Shown here: one piece after another, positions 24,366-33,200 of the stretch
How positions within the stretch are numbered: the first letter of the stretch is position 1
Layout of the letters: every line of letters begins with the position of its first letter
From: RYN-230 sp963711705
GTDB lineage: Bacteria; Actinomycetota; Actinomycetes; Streptosporangiales; Streptosporangiaceae
DNA: 64,000 bases
Assembly (NCBI GenBank): GCA_963711705.1
Contig: CAVQFM010000016.1
Location: 1-64,000, forward strand
Direction: 5' to 3'
The notes under the pieces: generated by a model
What the model was told of the DNA's origin: nothing
What the model saw: the letters and a program-made list of their open reading frames with translations, nothing else
The model's database searches: none
Translations under genes and position numbers: made by a program

Positions 24366-24674
24366 CGTCGACCCTCTTCCTCCGTCCGGAAGCTCGGCAG
24401 CGCCGGGGCATCGCGTACCCGGACGTAAGGAGTGAGCGAAACGAACCGGGCGGGGCTTCACAGGATTGTAGGGTCCTGGTGTGAACCAGTGAGGGTAAAC
24501 GCACGTATTGGCGTATCCTGTCCCGACAATGCATGACAACTCAGTAACTCTCCGTGTTGGCACGTTATTAAGAACTTATTTAGTTCACGGCCAGAGTGTC
24601 CCGGATCTGGTTCCCGGCCCCCAGCGAGCCGCCCGACGGCCAGGCTGCCCCCCCTGAGCGGAGGTCACCGAGTA
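24366..24674. other. Divergent intergenic region of the polysaccharide locus
   Basis: There is no gene in these 309 bases. The stretch 24529-24592 is clearly AT-richer than its surroundings and includes ACGTTATTAAGAACTTATTT, a likely place for divergent promoters or a regulator site serving the GT2 operon and the epimerase gene. I could not fix -35/-10 pairs with confidence. Confidence 0.4.
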
Positions 24675-26081
24675 GTGCGCACCGCGCCCGAGATCGTGTC
24701 GATGATGCGTGCGCTCGCACCCCCTGGGCAGCCGGGCCTGGACCAGGCGACGATGGACCGCCTCAGCGAGCTGACCCGGGCGCTGCGCGCCGCGGTGCCC
24801 AGCGCCGCGGCCGAGTACGCCCGGTTCCAGGCCATCGGCGGCCGGTCGCTGCCGCTGCCGGGCGCGGCGCTGGACGCCTGGCTGGGCGGCAAGAGCGTGC
24901 TGGTCACCGGTGGTACCGGATGCATCGGCGCGCGGCTTCTCCAGCTGCTGGCCGGCCGCGGCCCGCGTCGCCTGGTCAGCCTGAGCCGGGGTGTGACGGC
25001 CCACTGGCCGCGGCTGCCCGCCGCCGAGTACGTCCAGGCCGACATCCGGGACCGGTGCCGGCTCAACGAGGTCTTCGGCGCGGTCCGCCCCAATGTCGTG
25101 TTCCATCTGGCCGCGCAGCGCGACCCCGGGCTGGCCGAGCACGAGGTGCACCGCACGGTGACCACGAACGTGCTGGGCACCAAGAATGTGCTCGAGGCCG
25201 CGGCCGAGTTCGAGGCCACCCAGGTGATCTGCGCGTCCACCGGCAAGGCCCTGCGGCCGTACTCGCCCGATGTCTACGCGGCGTCCAAACGGGTGGCCGA
25301 ATGGCTCATGTCACGCGCGGCCACCGGCAGCCGGACCGTCTACTCGGCCGCCCGGTTCACTCACGTGGTGGACAACTCGATCGTGCATAGCCGGCTGCTG
25401 AACTGGTGCCAGGGCGGGCCGGTGCGGCTGCACGGCGCGGACATCGCGTTCTACGCCGAGTCCGCCCTCGAGTCGGCCGAGCTGCTGCTGGCCGCGGGAC
25501 TCGGCGGGCAGCCTGGTGAACTGCGGGTGCACGTCATCACGGATCTCGGCTGGCCGGTCTCCCTGCTTGGCCTGGCGCTCGGCGTGCTGGAGGGCACCGG
25601 ATCGGCGGCCCCGGTCTACTTCAGCGGCTACGACCGTGGCTACGAGAGCGCGCCGTTCCCCGGGCTGTACGACCCGCGCACCGCAGGGGAGGTCAGCCCG
25701 CTGCTCAGCGCGTTCGAGGCGGCGGTGGCCCAGCGGATGGCTTGCGTGCAGGCCGACGCGTTCCCGCTGGCCATCGCGGCCCGGCCGGAACCCGACGAGC
25801 AGCTGCTGGCCCTGACCCGGGCCTGCGCGGCCACCGAATCGCCCGCGGTACTGCGGGCCGCGCTGGACGATCTGTCCTGGTCCCTGCTGGACGCGACGCT
25901 CAGCGAGGTGGCCCGGCCGGTGCTGGCCCGCGCCGCCCAGCTGGCCGCGCGGCATCAGGCCGCGCTCACCCCGGAGCACCAGCGCCTGCTGGCCGCGCTC
26001 AACCGGGTCGCGGACCTCGCGCCACTGGGCGGCGAGGATGGCCACCGGGGAGCAGGCCAGGGCATCCGCATCTCCTCCTGA
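24675..26081 (+). CDS. NAD-dependent epimerase/dehydratase-like protein
   Basis: GTG 24675 behind GGAGG gives 468 residues. A helical N-terminal stretch of about 70 residues precedes a Rossmann domain starting SVLVTGGTGCIGARLLQLL (NAD-binding GGTGxxG). ADIRD and FHLAAQRDPGLAEHEV come next, then YAASKR, the YxxxK catalytic pair. The layout is that of extended SDRs of the CapD/FlaA1 nucleotide-sugar epimerase group, but the Ser of the triad is displaced (CASTGKALRPYS). A C-terminal helical region of about 130 residues is unusual. Placement opposite the GT2 operon suggests it makes or modifies a nucleotide sugar, but the substrate is not predictable. Confidence 0.75.
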   Translation: MRTAPEIVSMMRALAPPGQPGLDQATMDRLSELTRALRAAVPSAAAEYARFQAIGGRSLPLPGAALDAWLGGKSVLVTGGTGCIGARLLQLLAGRGPRRLVSLSRGVTAHWPRLPAAEYVQADIRDRCRLNEVFGAVRPNVVFHLAAQRDPGLAEHEVHRTVTTNVLGTKNVLEAAAEFEATQVICASTGKALRPYSPDVYAASKRVAEWLMSRAATGSRTVYSAARFTHVVDNSIVHSRLLNWCQGGPVRLHGADIAFYAESALESAELLLAAGLGGQPGELRVHVITDLGWPVSLLGLALGVLEGTGSAAPVYFSGYDRGYESAPFPGLYDPRTAGEVSPLLSAFEAAVAQRMACVQADAFPLAIAARPEPDEQLLALTRACAATESPAVLRAALDDLSWSLLDATLSEVARPVLARAAQLAARHQAALTPEHQRLLAALNRVADLAPLGGEDGHRGAGQGIRISS

Positions 26082-26220
26082 CCGGTTGACTGGATCAGGG
26101 CCCAGCCGGGCCGCCGGGCCAGCCCGGCAGCACGTGTGCAGTGCAGCCCACCCGGCGCAGGGACCCGTCGGCCAGCCAGCGACCAGGTCAGCTGGGTGCT
26201 GGCGCCCGCCGTCCAGGCTG

Positions 26221-26256
26221 TTGAAACTTTGTCGATTATATATACAATTCAACGCT
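26221..26256 (+). promoter_or_regulatory. Cluster promoter A (conserved with 31559-31592)
   Basis: TTGAAA (26221-26226), a 16-bp spacer and TACAAT (26243-26248) end 8 nt before an ATG at 26257. The spacer contains TCGATTATATA, which together with ACAATT recurs exactly in promoter B. TTGT-N11-ACAA around the -10 could be a GntR-type operator. Two copies of one element in the same cluster imply one regulator. Confidence 0.65.
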
Positions 26257-26328
26257 ATGACGGCTGGTACGGCTGGTGGCCAGGCGGCCCGTGAGGTGTC
26301 CACCTGGGATTCGGTGACGCTGAAGTGA
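26257..26328 (+). CDS. 23-residue leader ORF upstream of MmgE/PrpD gene
   Basis: An ATG 8 nt after a -10 box starts a 23-codon frame (MTAGTAGGQAAREVSTW and six more). Its stop overlaps the GTG of the MmgE/PrpD gene (GTGA). The position suggests a leaderless small protein that couples translation to the first cluster gene. No homology is recognised, and it may act only by being translated. Confidence 0.4.
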   Translation: MTAGTAGGQAAREVSTWDSVTLK

Positions 26329-27725
26329 CCACGGCGGAGCTGGCGGACCGGTATTCCTCCCTGACCTTCGCCGAACTGCCCGGCCCCGTGGTCTCCCGGG
26401 TCCACGCGAGCGTGCTCGACATCCTCGGCTGCATGGTCGCCGGGCGGTCACTGCCCTCCACCACCATTCTGGCTGGGCTGACCCCGGATCTCGGTGGCTC
26501 GGGGCCGAGCACCGCGGTGACCGGTGGCCGGGTCTCGGCCCCGTGGGCCGGACTGGTCAACGCCACGTCCGCGCACGGCGTCGAGCTGGACGACACGGAC
26601 AACTCCGCCTCGCTGCACCCAGGCAACGTGGTCATCCCGGCCGCGCTGGCTGTCGCGCAGGCTGCCGGGGCGGACGGGGCCCGCACGGCGGCTGCGATCG
26701 TCGCCGGGTACGACGCGATGATCCGGATCGGCCGGGCGGCCGGGGCGCAACGCCAGTACGAGCGCGGATTCCACCCGACGGCCACGTGCGGCGTGTTCGG
26801 CGCCGCAGTGGCCGCGGGCTCGCTACTGGATCTGGACGCGGGCCAGCTGGCCCGGGCCCTCGGGGTGGCGGGCAGCTTCTCGGCCGGCAGCCTCGAGTAC
26901 ATCGCCGGCGGGGCGTGGACCAAGCGCCTGCAGGTGGGCGGGGCGGTCCAGTCTGGCATCCTGGCCGCGCTGCTGGCCGCGCGCGGCTACCAGGGGCCGC
27001 CGACCATCATCGAAGGCCGTTTCGGGTTCCTGCATGGCTACGCCGGGTCGGCCGCGACTGCCGAGCTGACCCGCGGCCTGGATGAGCCATTCGCGATCAT
27101 GGGTGTGAGCGTGAAGGCCTTCGCCTGCTGCCGGTACTGCCAGACCCCGGTGGACGGGCTGTTGCAGCTGATCAGCCGGGACAGTATCGAGCCCGGCATG
27201 GTGGAGTCGATAGATGTCGGCCTGGTATCGGCTGGCCACCCGATCGTGGCCGAGCCGCGGCAGCAGAAGCTCGACCCGCGCAACAGCGTCGATGCCCAGT
27301 TCAGCCTGCCGTACTCGATGGCGGTCGCGCTGGCCAGGAGGTCGGCTTCGCTGCGCGATTTCGATGCGGCCGCCATCGCCGATCCAGCTGTGCGCGGTTT
27401 CATGCCGCTGGTCACCGCGCACCATGAGGCCGAACTGGACGCGATGTACCCACAGTCCTGGCCCGCCCGGGTGCGTGTGCGGCTCACCGGGGGCAGCCAG
27501 GCGGAAATTCTGCTCACGGACTGCGCTGGGGACCCGAGCCGCCCCCTGACCTGGGCTCAGCTGCAGGCCAAGTTCCTCGACCTGGCCCGCGGTGCGCTCG
27601 GTGAGGACGTGGCCCAGCGGTTGATGGCCGAAGTATCCCGCTTCACCGGGCTCGGCGATCTCGGTGAGCTGATGGAAATGGTGGCGGCGCCCAGCCCGCT
27701 CCCCGCAGAAGTTGGAGGTCCGTGA
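26325..27725 (+). CDS. MmgE/PrpD family protein
   Basis: A 466-residue member of the MmgE/PrpD superfamily, which includes 2-methylcitrate dehydratase, cis-aconitate decarboxylase and iminodisuccinate epimerase. Typical motifs are AHGVELDDTDNSASLHPGNV near 83-102, GYDAMIRIGRAAG, the FHPTATCGVFGAA segment near 147-159 and a C-terminal domain with VKAFACCRYCQTPVDGLL. The EYIAGGAWTKRLQVGGAVQSG stretch is also classic. The reaction here is unknown; a hydratase or decarboxylase acting on a di- or tricarboxylate is likely. First main gene of the catabolic cluster. Confidence 0.88.
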   Translation: MTTAELADRYSSLTFAELPGPVVSRVHASVLDILGCMVAGRSLPSTTILAGLTPDLGGSGPSTAVTGGRVSAPWAGLVNATSAHGVELDDTDNSASLHPGNVVIPAALAVAQAAGADGARTAAAIVAGYDAMIRIGRAAGAQRQYERGFHPTATCGVFGAAVAAGSLLDLDAGQLARALGVAGSFSAGSLEYIAGGAWTKRLQVGGAVQSGILAALLAARGYQGPPTIIEGRFGFLHGYAGSAATAELTRGLDEPFAIMGVSVKAFACCRYCQTPVDGLLQLISRDSIEPGMVESIDVGLVSAGHPIVAEPRQQKLDPRNSVDAQFSLPYSMAVALARRSASLRDFDAAAIADPAVRGFMPLVTAHHEAELDAMYPQSWPARVRVRLTGGSQAEILLTDCAGDPSRPLTWAQLQAKFLDLARGALGEDVAQRLMAEVSRFTGLGDLGELMEMVAAPSPLPAEVGGP

Positions 27726-28135
27726 TGACCGAGCCGGCCGCACCGGCCCCGTTCCGGCCGGACGCCCTGGAGATCGACCAGGACCAGGTCCATCTGCTGG
27801 GCAGCGTGTGCGCGGCCTGCGGTGCGCACGCGTTCCCGCCCCGGCAGGTCTGTGCCGTCTGCCGGTTGACGAGCCTGCGCCGGGCCCGGCTGGGCGGTAC
27901 CGGCCGCCTGTACACCTACGCGATCGTGCGGCAGGCCCCGAAGGAGTTTCCCACCCCGTACATCATCGGCTATGTCGATCTTGACGAGGGGGTGCGTGTC
28001 TTCACCCGGGTGCTGGCTCGCCCGGAGCAGGACCTGCGGCTCGGGATGCGGGTGTCGCTGCGGCCGGCGCCGCTGCCCAGCGCTTCCGGCGCCCCGACGG
28101 TCGCCTACGCCTTTGCCCCGGACGGCGAGGAGTGA
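27725..28135 (+). CDS. DUF35/OB-fold acyl-CoA-associated protein with zinc ribbon
   Basis: ATG 27725 overlaps the previous stop by one base (TGATG) and gives 136 residues. The N-terminal rubredoxin-like zinc ribbon is CAACGAHAFPPRQVCAVC (C-x2-C...C-x2-C), and the OB-fold that follows contains LYTYAIVRQAPKEFPTPYII and GYVDLDEGVRVFTRV. DUF35 proteins pair with SCP-x-like thiolases (as in steroid side-chain aldolases and some acetyl-transfer enzymes) and complete their active complex. The thiolase gene follows directly, so a heteromeric thiolase or aldolase is inferred. Confidence 0.9.
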   Translation: MTEPAAPAPFRPDALEIDQDQVHLLGSVCAACGAHAFPPRQVCAVCRLTSLRRARLGGTGRLYTYAIVRQAPKEFPTPYIIGYVDLDEGVRVFTRVLARPEQDLRLGMRVSLRPAPLPSASGAPTVAYAFAPDGEE

Positions 28136-28140
28136 CCGCC

Positions 28141-29300
28141 ATGGAAAGCACGGTCATCGCTGGGGTCGGGATGACCCCGTTCGGGAAGTTCCTGGACCGC
28201 GGGCTGACCGACCTGGGACTGCCCGCATGCCTGGCCGCGATCCAGGACGCCGGCCTGGAGCCCAGCCAGATCCAGGCCGCCTACTGCGGCAATGTGTTCG
28301 GCGGGCCCGTCCCCGGGGAACGGCTGGTGGCGGCGATGGGCCTGGGCGGCATCCCGGTCACCAACGTCGAGAACTACTGCTCCAGCGGATCGACGGCGCT
28401 GCGCGAGGCGGCCATCGCCGTCGGCTCCGGCCTCCACGACATCGTCCTGGTTATCGGCGTGGAGAAACTGTTCGGCCGGGTTTCCGACGGCCTGCTGCCC
28501 GACGACGAAGACCTGGAGGGCGCTCTCGGCCTGGTCATGGCGGCCCAGTACGCGATGCGGTTCCAGCTGCACCGCGAGCGCTACGGCACCACCCGCGAGC
28601 AGATGGCGATGGTGTCGGTCAAGAACCACCGCAACGCCGTGCACAACCCGAACTCGCAGTACCGCAAGGAATTCACGCTCGATCAGGTGATGGGCAGCCG
28701 CCCGATCGTCGAGCCCGGCATCCACCTGCTGGACTGTGCCCCCATCGGGGACGGCGCCGCCGCGGTGGTGGTGATGAGCAAGGAGCGGGCCCGCCGGGAA
28801 GCGGCGGCCCGGGGCAGCGAATTCCAGCCGGTGACCCTGCGCACCGTGGCGCTGAGCAGTGGCCGCAACCAGACCGAACTGGCCGACCTCACCTTCGAGA
28901 CCATCACCGCCGACGCTGGGCAGATGGCCTACGAGGACTCGGGGGTTGGGCCGGGCGATATCGACGTGGCCGAGGTACACGACTGTTTCAGCATGGCCGA
29001 GATCCTGCGGGTCGAGGCGCTGGGCCTGTGCAAGCCGGGCGAATACGGGCCGCTGATCGAACGGGGGCACTGGGACATCGGGGGAGTGCTCCCGGTGAAC
29101 CCAAGTGGCGGGCTGCTGTCCAAGGGGCATCCGCTGGGCGCGACCGGTATCGCCCAGGTGTGCGAGCTCACCTGGCAGTTGCGCGGCCAGGCGGGCGGGC
29201 GCCAGGTGGCCGGCCCGCGGCCGGCCTCAGCCACTGCCGGGGCGGCACGGTCTACGGCACCGACGGCGCGTCCTGCACGGTCGCCATCGTGACCAGGTGA
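28141..29300 (+). pseudogene. SCP-x-like thiolase, C-terminus shifted by a missing base
   Basis: ATG 28141 has GAGGAG at 8 nt. The thiolase-like core has the nucleophile region ENYCSSGSTALREA, the AEVHDCFSMAEI stretch and GGLLSKGHPLGATG with the catalytic His. After GGRQVAGPR (about 29205-29226) the frame is lost. Adding one base restores GLSHCRGGTVYGTDGASC, the expected C-terminal motif, and a stop at 29300 that overlaps the CaiB start as GTGA. The corrected length is 386 residues. Either the sequence lacks one base in a GC run or the gene is freshly damaged. Likely role: C-C bond cleavage or formation on an acyl-CoA together with the DUF35 protein. Confidence 0.82.
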
Positions 29301-30514
29301 AAGCGGGCACTGTGCGACCACTGGACGGCATCCGGGTACTCGAACTGGGGCAGTACATTTCCGGGCCCTACTGCGCCATGCTGCTGGCCGACCAGGGCGC
29401 CGACGTGATCAAAGTCGAGCGGCCCGGCGCCGGTGACCCGCGGCGGTCCTATGACCCGCTGATCGCCAAGGACGGCCAGACCACCAGCGGCGGGTTCTTC
29501 TCTTACAACCGGAACAAGCGCTCGATCGCGCTGAACCTGCGCGATCCGCGAGGGCAGAAGATCCTGGCCGAACTGGCCGACCGGTGCGACGTGATCGTGG
29601 AGAACCTGCGCCCGGGCGTGATGGATTCCTACGGGCTGGCCCCCGAGGAGCTGTGCGCGCGCAACCCGCGGCTGATCTACGCCGCGATCAGCGGATACGG
29701 CCGCGATCCCCAGCGGCGGGGCCCGTTCAGTGACCGGCCCGCGTTCGACGCGGCTATCCAGGCCACGTCCGGGATCATGTCGGTGACCGGGCAGCTGGAC
29801 GGGCCGCCCAGCCTCACCGTGATCGGGTTCGCGGACATCTACACGGCCGTCAGCGCATCGCTGGCGGTGTCCCTGGCCCTGTTCGCCCGCGAGCGGACCG
29901 GGCAGGGGTGCGTCATCGACCAGGCCATGTACGACAGCGTCGTTTCGCTGATGGAACGGTCGCTGATGCTCTACGACTTCACCGGGGAGATCGCTACCCG
30001 GGGGCTCGACCGCTTCACCCCCGTTGGGACGCTGCCGGCCAGTGACGGATTCGTTGCCACCATCATCCCCACCGACGAGATGTGGCGCCGGTTCTGCGCC
30101 GCGGTCGAGCGCCCGGACCTGCTGGACCGCGCCGACCTGAGCACCGTCCTGCAGCGCTCGGCCCACTTCCTGGACACGGTGGTCCCCGAGGTCGAAGCGT
30201 GGACCCGGTCGCTGACCCGGCAGGAACTGGTCGAGCGCCTGACGGCCACCGGGCTGCCGGCCGGCGAGGTGCAGACCGTCGATGAGATCTACCGCTCGCC
30301 CCAGGTCGCGGCGCGTCAGCTGCTGATGACCATCGATGATCCGGTGGCTGGCCCGCGGCGAGTGGCGAAGACGCCGGTGAGCATCGCCGCCTTCGACCCG
30401 CCGCCTAGCCAGCCGCCGCCGCCCCTGGGCGCGCACACCGGGGAGGTGCTCACCGATCTGCTGGGCACCGACGCCCGGCAGCTGGCCGAGTGGGCCGCGG
30501 AAGGAGTCATCTGA
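29297..30514 (+). CDS. CaiB/BaiF family (class III) CoA-transferase
   Basis: GTG 29297 overlaps the thiolase stop (GTGA); the protein is 405 residues. The family signature begins PLDGIRVLELGQYISGPYCAMLLADQGADVIKVE. NLRPGVMDSYGL and AISGYGRDPQRRGPFSDRPAFDAAIQA follow, the latter with the catalytic Asp. The enzyme moves CoA between carboxylic acids and would activate the acid substrate of this cluster at the expense of another acyl-CoA. It is cytoplasmic and part of the 26.3-31.5 kb transcription unit. Confidence 0.93.
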   Translation: MKAGTVRPLDGIRVLELGQYISGPYCAMLLADQGADVIKVERPGAGDPRRSYDPLIAKDGQTTSGGFFSYNRNKRSIALNLRDPRGQKILAELADRCDVIVENLRPGVMDSYGLAPEELCARNPRLIYAAISGYGRDPQRRGPFSDRPAFDAAIQATSGIMSVTGQLDGPPSLTVIGFADIYTAVSASLAVSLALFARERTGQGCVIDQAMYDSVVSLMERSLMLYDFTGEIATRGLDRFTPVGTLPASDGFVATIIPTDEMWRRFCAAVERPDLLDRADLSTVLQRSAHFLDTVVPEVEAWTRSLTRQELVERLTATGLPAGEVQTVDEIYRSPQVAARQLLMTIDDPVAGPRRVAKTPVSIAAFDPPPSQPPPPLGAHTGEVLTDLLGTDARQLAEWAAEGVI

Positions 30515-30598
30515 CGCCGCCCGTGGCCGGGCGGTCCCGGATTCAGCTCAGCCGAGAGCACGGTCAGCACCAAATCGAGCAGGGGAACGGGACAGGCG

Positions 30599-31513
30599 AT
30601 GTGGGTGTACCTGGATGGGGCCTTCGTCGGTGAGGACAAGGCGCTGGTGTCGGTCAAAGACCACAGCTTCCTGTACGGGGACGGCTGCTTCGAGGGCATC
30701 GGCGTGTTCAGCGGCCGGGTCATCCACCTCGGCGAGCACGTCAACCGGTTCTACCGCAGCGCGCGGATGCTGCGCATACCCGTGCCGGTCCAGCCGGCCG
30801 AGCTCACCCGCCTCATCGTGGAGGCGGCGCACCGCAACGGCATGGGCGGCAGCACCGGCACCGGTTACCTGCGGCCCATCCTGTCCCGCGGCGCGGGCCC
30901 GCTGGGGGTGAGCTGGTCCGGGCGGATCGAGAAACCGACGCTCGCCATCATCCCGCAATCGGGCGAGCGGAAGATCGCCTACGGTTCGGACATCCCGGTC
31001 CTGACCACGGTGATCTCCCGTTACGCCAAGCCTGACCCGGCGTCGCTGGAGCCCAGGATCAAGTCCAACAACTACCTCAACTCGGTGCTGGCGTTCCTCG
31101 ACGCGCAGGACCGTGGCGCCGACGCGGCCATCCTGCGCGATCAGCGCGGGTTCGTCTGCGAGGCGCACGGCATGAACGTCATGGCCGTGGTGGGGGAACG
31201 GGTGGTCAGCCCGCCCGAGGGCGTGGCGCTGGCCGGGATCACCCGGGCCAACGTGCTGCGGACAGCGAGCGAACTGGGCATCGCCTGGGCCGAGGCCAGC
31301 CTCACGCCGTATGACCTGATGTGCGCCGACGAGGTGTTCCTCACCTCGTCGCTGGAGGGAGTGTCAGCCGTGTCCGCGATCGACGGCCAGGCCCTGCCCG
31401 GGCCGGTGCCCGGCGCGGTCACCCGGCGGCTGCGCGACGCCTACGTCAAGCGCGCTCTGTCCGGCGGGGTCCCGGTCCGGGAAAGCGGGGGGCAGGCCAC
31501 CGATGACCGCTGA
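30599..31513 (+). CDS. Class IV (fold-type IV PLP) aminotransferase
   Basis: This 304-residue protein opens VYLDGAFVGEDKALVSVKDH and FLYGDGCFEGIGVF, as in BCAT, D-amino-acid transaminase and aminodeoxychorismate lyase. The Schiff-base Lys is in RIKSNNYLNSVLA near 160, and the cofactor region is EAHGMNVMAVV followed by GITRANVLRTASELGI. Given the hydantoinase and amino-acid permease downstream, it may deaminate a D- or branched-chain amino acid to a 2-oxo acid; that is inference. Confidence 0.85.
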   Translation: MWVYLDGAFVGEDKALVSVKDHSFLYGDGCFEGIGVFSGRVIHLGEHVNRFYRSARMLRIPVPVQPAELTRLIVEAAHRNGMGGSTGTGYLRPILSRGAGPLGVSWSGRIEKPTLAIIPQSGERKIAYGSDIPVLTTVISRYAKPDPASLEPRIKSNNYLNSVLAFLDAQDRGADAAILRDQRGFVCEAHGMNVMAVVGERVVSPPEGVALAGITRANVLRTASELGIAWAEASLTPYDLMCADEVFLTSSLEGVSAVSAIDGQALPGPVPGAVTRRLRDAYVKRALSGGVPVRESGGQATDDR

Positions 31514-31558
31514 ACTGACAGGCCGTCACTAACCAGGCAGTACACCGCGTTTCGGCTG

Positions 31559-31592
31559 TTGACATTCTATCGATTATATACACAATTTAATG
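31559..31592 (+). promoter_or_regulatory. Cluster promoter B (conserved with 26221-26256)
   Basis: TTGACA (31559-31564), a 16-bp spacer and CACAAT (31581-31586). Over about 40 bp it matches promoter A at GCTGTTGA, TCGATTATATA, ACAATT and CTATG. It again stands a few bases before ATG codons (31590, 31596). It drives the permease-hydantoinase half of the cluster. Confidence 0.65.
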
Positions 31593-31649
31593 TCTATGGT
31601 CACCGTGCCGGCCACCCGGGCCGCCGCGGGGAGCACCGGCCAGAGCTGA
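31590..31649 (+). CDS. Tiny ORF after promoter B
   Basis: A 19-codon frame (MSMVTVPATRAAAGSTGQS) starts 3 nt after the -10 box; an in-frame ATG at 31596 fits the predicted start of transcription better. It has the same position as the 23-residue ORF after promoter A but no sequence similarity to it. It ends 57 bp before the permease gene. It could be a leader ORF or chance. Confidence 0.25.
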   Translation: MSMVTVPATRAAAGSTGQS

Positions 31650-31706
31650 CCACCCCGACGCGTTCTGTTCCCCCACACGTCAGCCCGGAAGGGATAGGGA
31701 CCGGAA

Positions 31707-33200
31707 ATGAGCGACACACCAGTCACACCGAAACCGACAAAACTCCGGGCTAACGCGATCGGCATCGTCGCCGCGGCCACGCTGGGCATCGTGTTCATGT
31801 CGCCCGCCCTGGCGTTCTACGGCAACTGGGGCCCGGTGGCGGCCACGGTCGGCTCGCCGACGCCGCTGGTGTTCCTGTTCGCGGCGCTGGTCATCGCCCC
31901 GACCGCGCTGTCCTACGCGTTCGTGTCCAACCGGCTGCCCAGCGCCGGCGGGGCCTACACGTTCATCGGCCGCGGCCTCAACCGCCACCTCGGCAACTGG
32001 TCCGGCTTCGCAGTGATCTCGTTCTACATCCTCATCCTGTTCACGCCCTCGACCCTGTTCGGCCTGTTCTTCAACGCGTTCCTGCACGACATCGGGCTGA
32101 ACGTCAGCCCGACCAACTACTGGACCTACGCACTGGGCGTGATCTTGTGCTTCGCGGTCGCCGCGACGCTGGGCTTCCCCGGGATCCAGTCGTCCTCCCG
32201 GGCCGCCACCCTCATCGTGGCGTTCGAGATCCTGGTGATTCTGGCCCTGGCCACCTGGGTCGTCGCCAAGCACGCGGGCCAGCTGAGCTTCTCCCCGTTC
32301 AACCCTGGCTCGGGCGGCCTGGACTCAAACTCCTTCTGGCTGGTGCTGCCCATCGCGTTTTACAGCTACGTGGGCTTCGATGTGGTCAGCACGGCCGCCG
32401 AGGAGACCCACCTGGCTCGCCGGGCCATCCCCCGTGCGACGATCGCCGCCGTGGTCATCTTCTGCCTGTACCTCGTCTACTCGGTCTACGCGATGACCTA
32501 CGCGGTGCCCAACAAGGAAGTGTCTGGTCTGGTCAGCTCGGGTATCACGCCGATCATCCCGATCGCCCACCAGTACTGGCACAGCTTCGGCTGGCTGATC
32601 TCGCTGACCGGGCTCACCGCGGGCATGGGCGCCACGCTGGCCGTCATCATCGGCACCAGCCGGGTGATGTACGCCATGGCCCGCGACGGTGGCCTGGCCG
32701 CCCCGCTCGGCCGGCTGCACCCCCGGTTCCGGACGCCGTGGACGGCGATGACCCTGCTGCTGGTGGTCGGCCTGGCCTACGACCTCATCGCCGGCGGGAT
32801 CATGGGCGGGCTGCTGGCCTACTTCTGGGCCGGCACGGCGGTGGCGTTCTTCGCCCTGGTCACCTACACGCTGGTCAACGCGGCCAATATCACCCTGCAC
32901 TGGAAGCACGCGACGTTCAACGTGTGGTGGCACGTCGTCACCCCCGTGCTGGGTATCGTGTTCTGCCTGGCCGTGCTGTACAAGTCCTTCGTCCAGTCGC
33001 TGTGGAATGCGGGCTGGGTCACCATCGGGCGCGGCATCCTCGTGTTCGTCGTGGTGTGGTCGCTGGTCGGCGTGGTGTACGCCTACCGGGTCCGGAACAC
33101 CGCGATGCTGCCCACGTTCGAGGGGGACGACGAGGATCTCGACGGCAGGCCGGTCGCCAGCGCCGGCGGCCAGGCCGGGAAGGTGGCGGGCACTCCATGA
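31707..33200 (+). CDS. APC-superfamily amino acid permease
   Basis: A 497-residue transporter with 12 predicted membrane helices. Helix 1 carries the APC substrate motif (IVFMSPALAFYGNWGPVA), followed by SNRLPSAGGAYTFIGRGLN in helix 3 and YVGFDVVSTAAEETHLARRAIPRA around helix 6 and its loop, a hallmark of APC amino-acid transporters. GTSRVMYAMARDGGLAAPLGR is also classic. It should import an amino acid or amine for the neighbouring enzymes. Its stop overlaps the hydantoinase start (ATGA). Confidence 0.92.
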   Translation: MSDTPVTPKPTKLRANAIGIVAAATLGIVFMSPALAFYGNWGPVAATVGSPTPLVFLFAALVIAPTALSYAFVSNRLPSAGGAYTFIGRGLNRHLGNWSGFAVISFYILILFTPSTLFGLFFNAFLHDIGLNVSPTNYWTYALGVILCFAVAATLGFPGIQSSSRAATLIVAFEILVILALATWVVAKHAGQLSFSPFNPGSGGLDSNSFWLVLPIAFYSYVGFDVVSTAAEETHLARRAIPRATIAAVVIFCLYLVYSVYAMTYAVPNKEVSGLVSSGITPIIPIAHQYWHSFGWLISLTGLTAGMGATLAVIIGTSRVMYAMARDGGLAAPLGRLHPRFRTPWTAMTLLLVVGLAYDLIAGGIMGGLLAYFWAGTAVAFFALVTYTLVNAANITLHWKHATFNVWWHVVTPVLGIVFCLAVLYKSFVQSLWNAGWVTIGRGILVFVVVWSLVGVVYAYRVRNTAMLPTFEGDDEDLDGRPVASAGGQAGKVAGTP

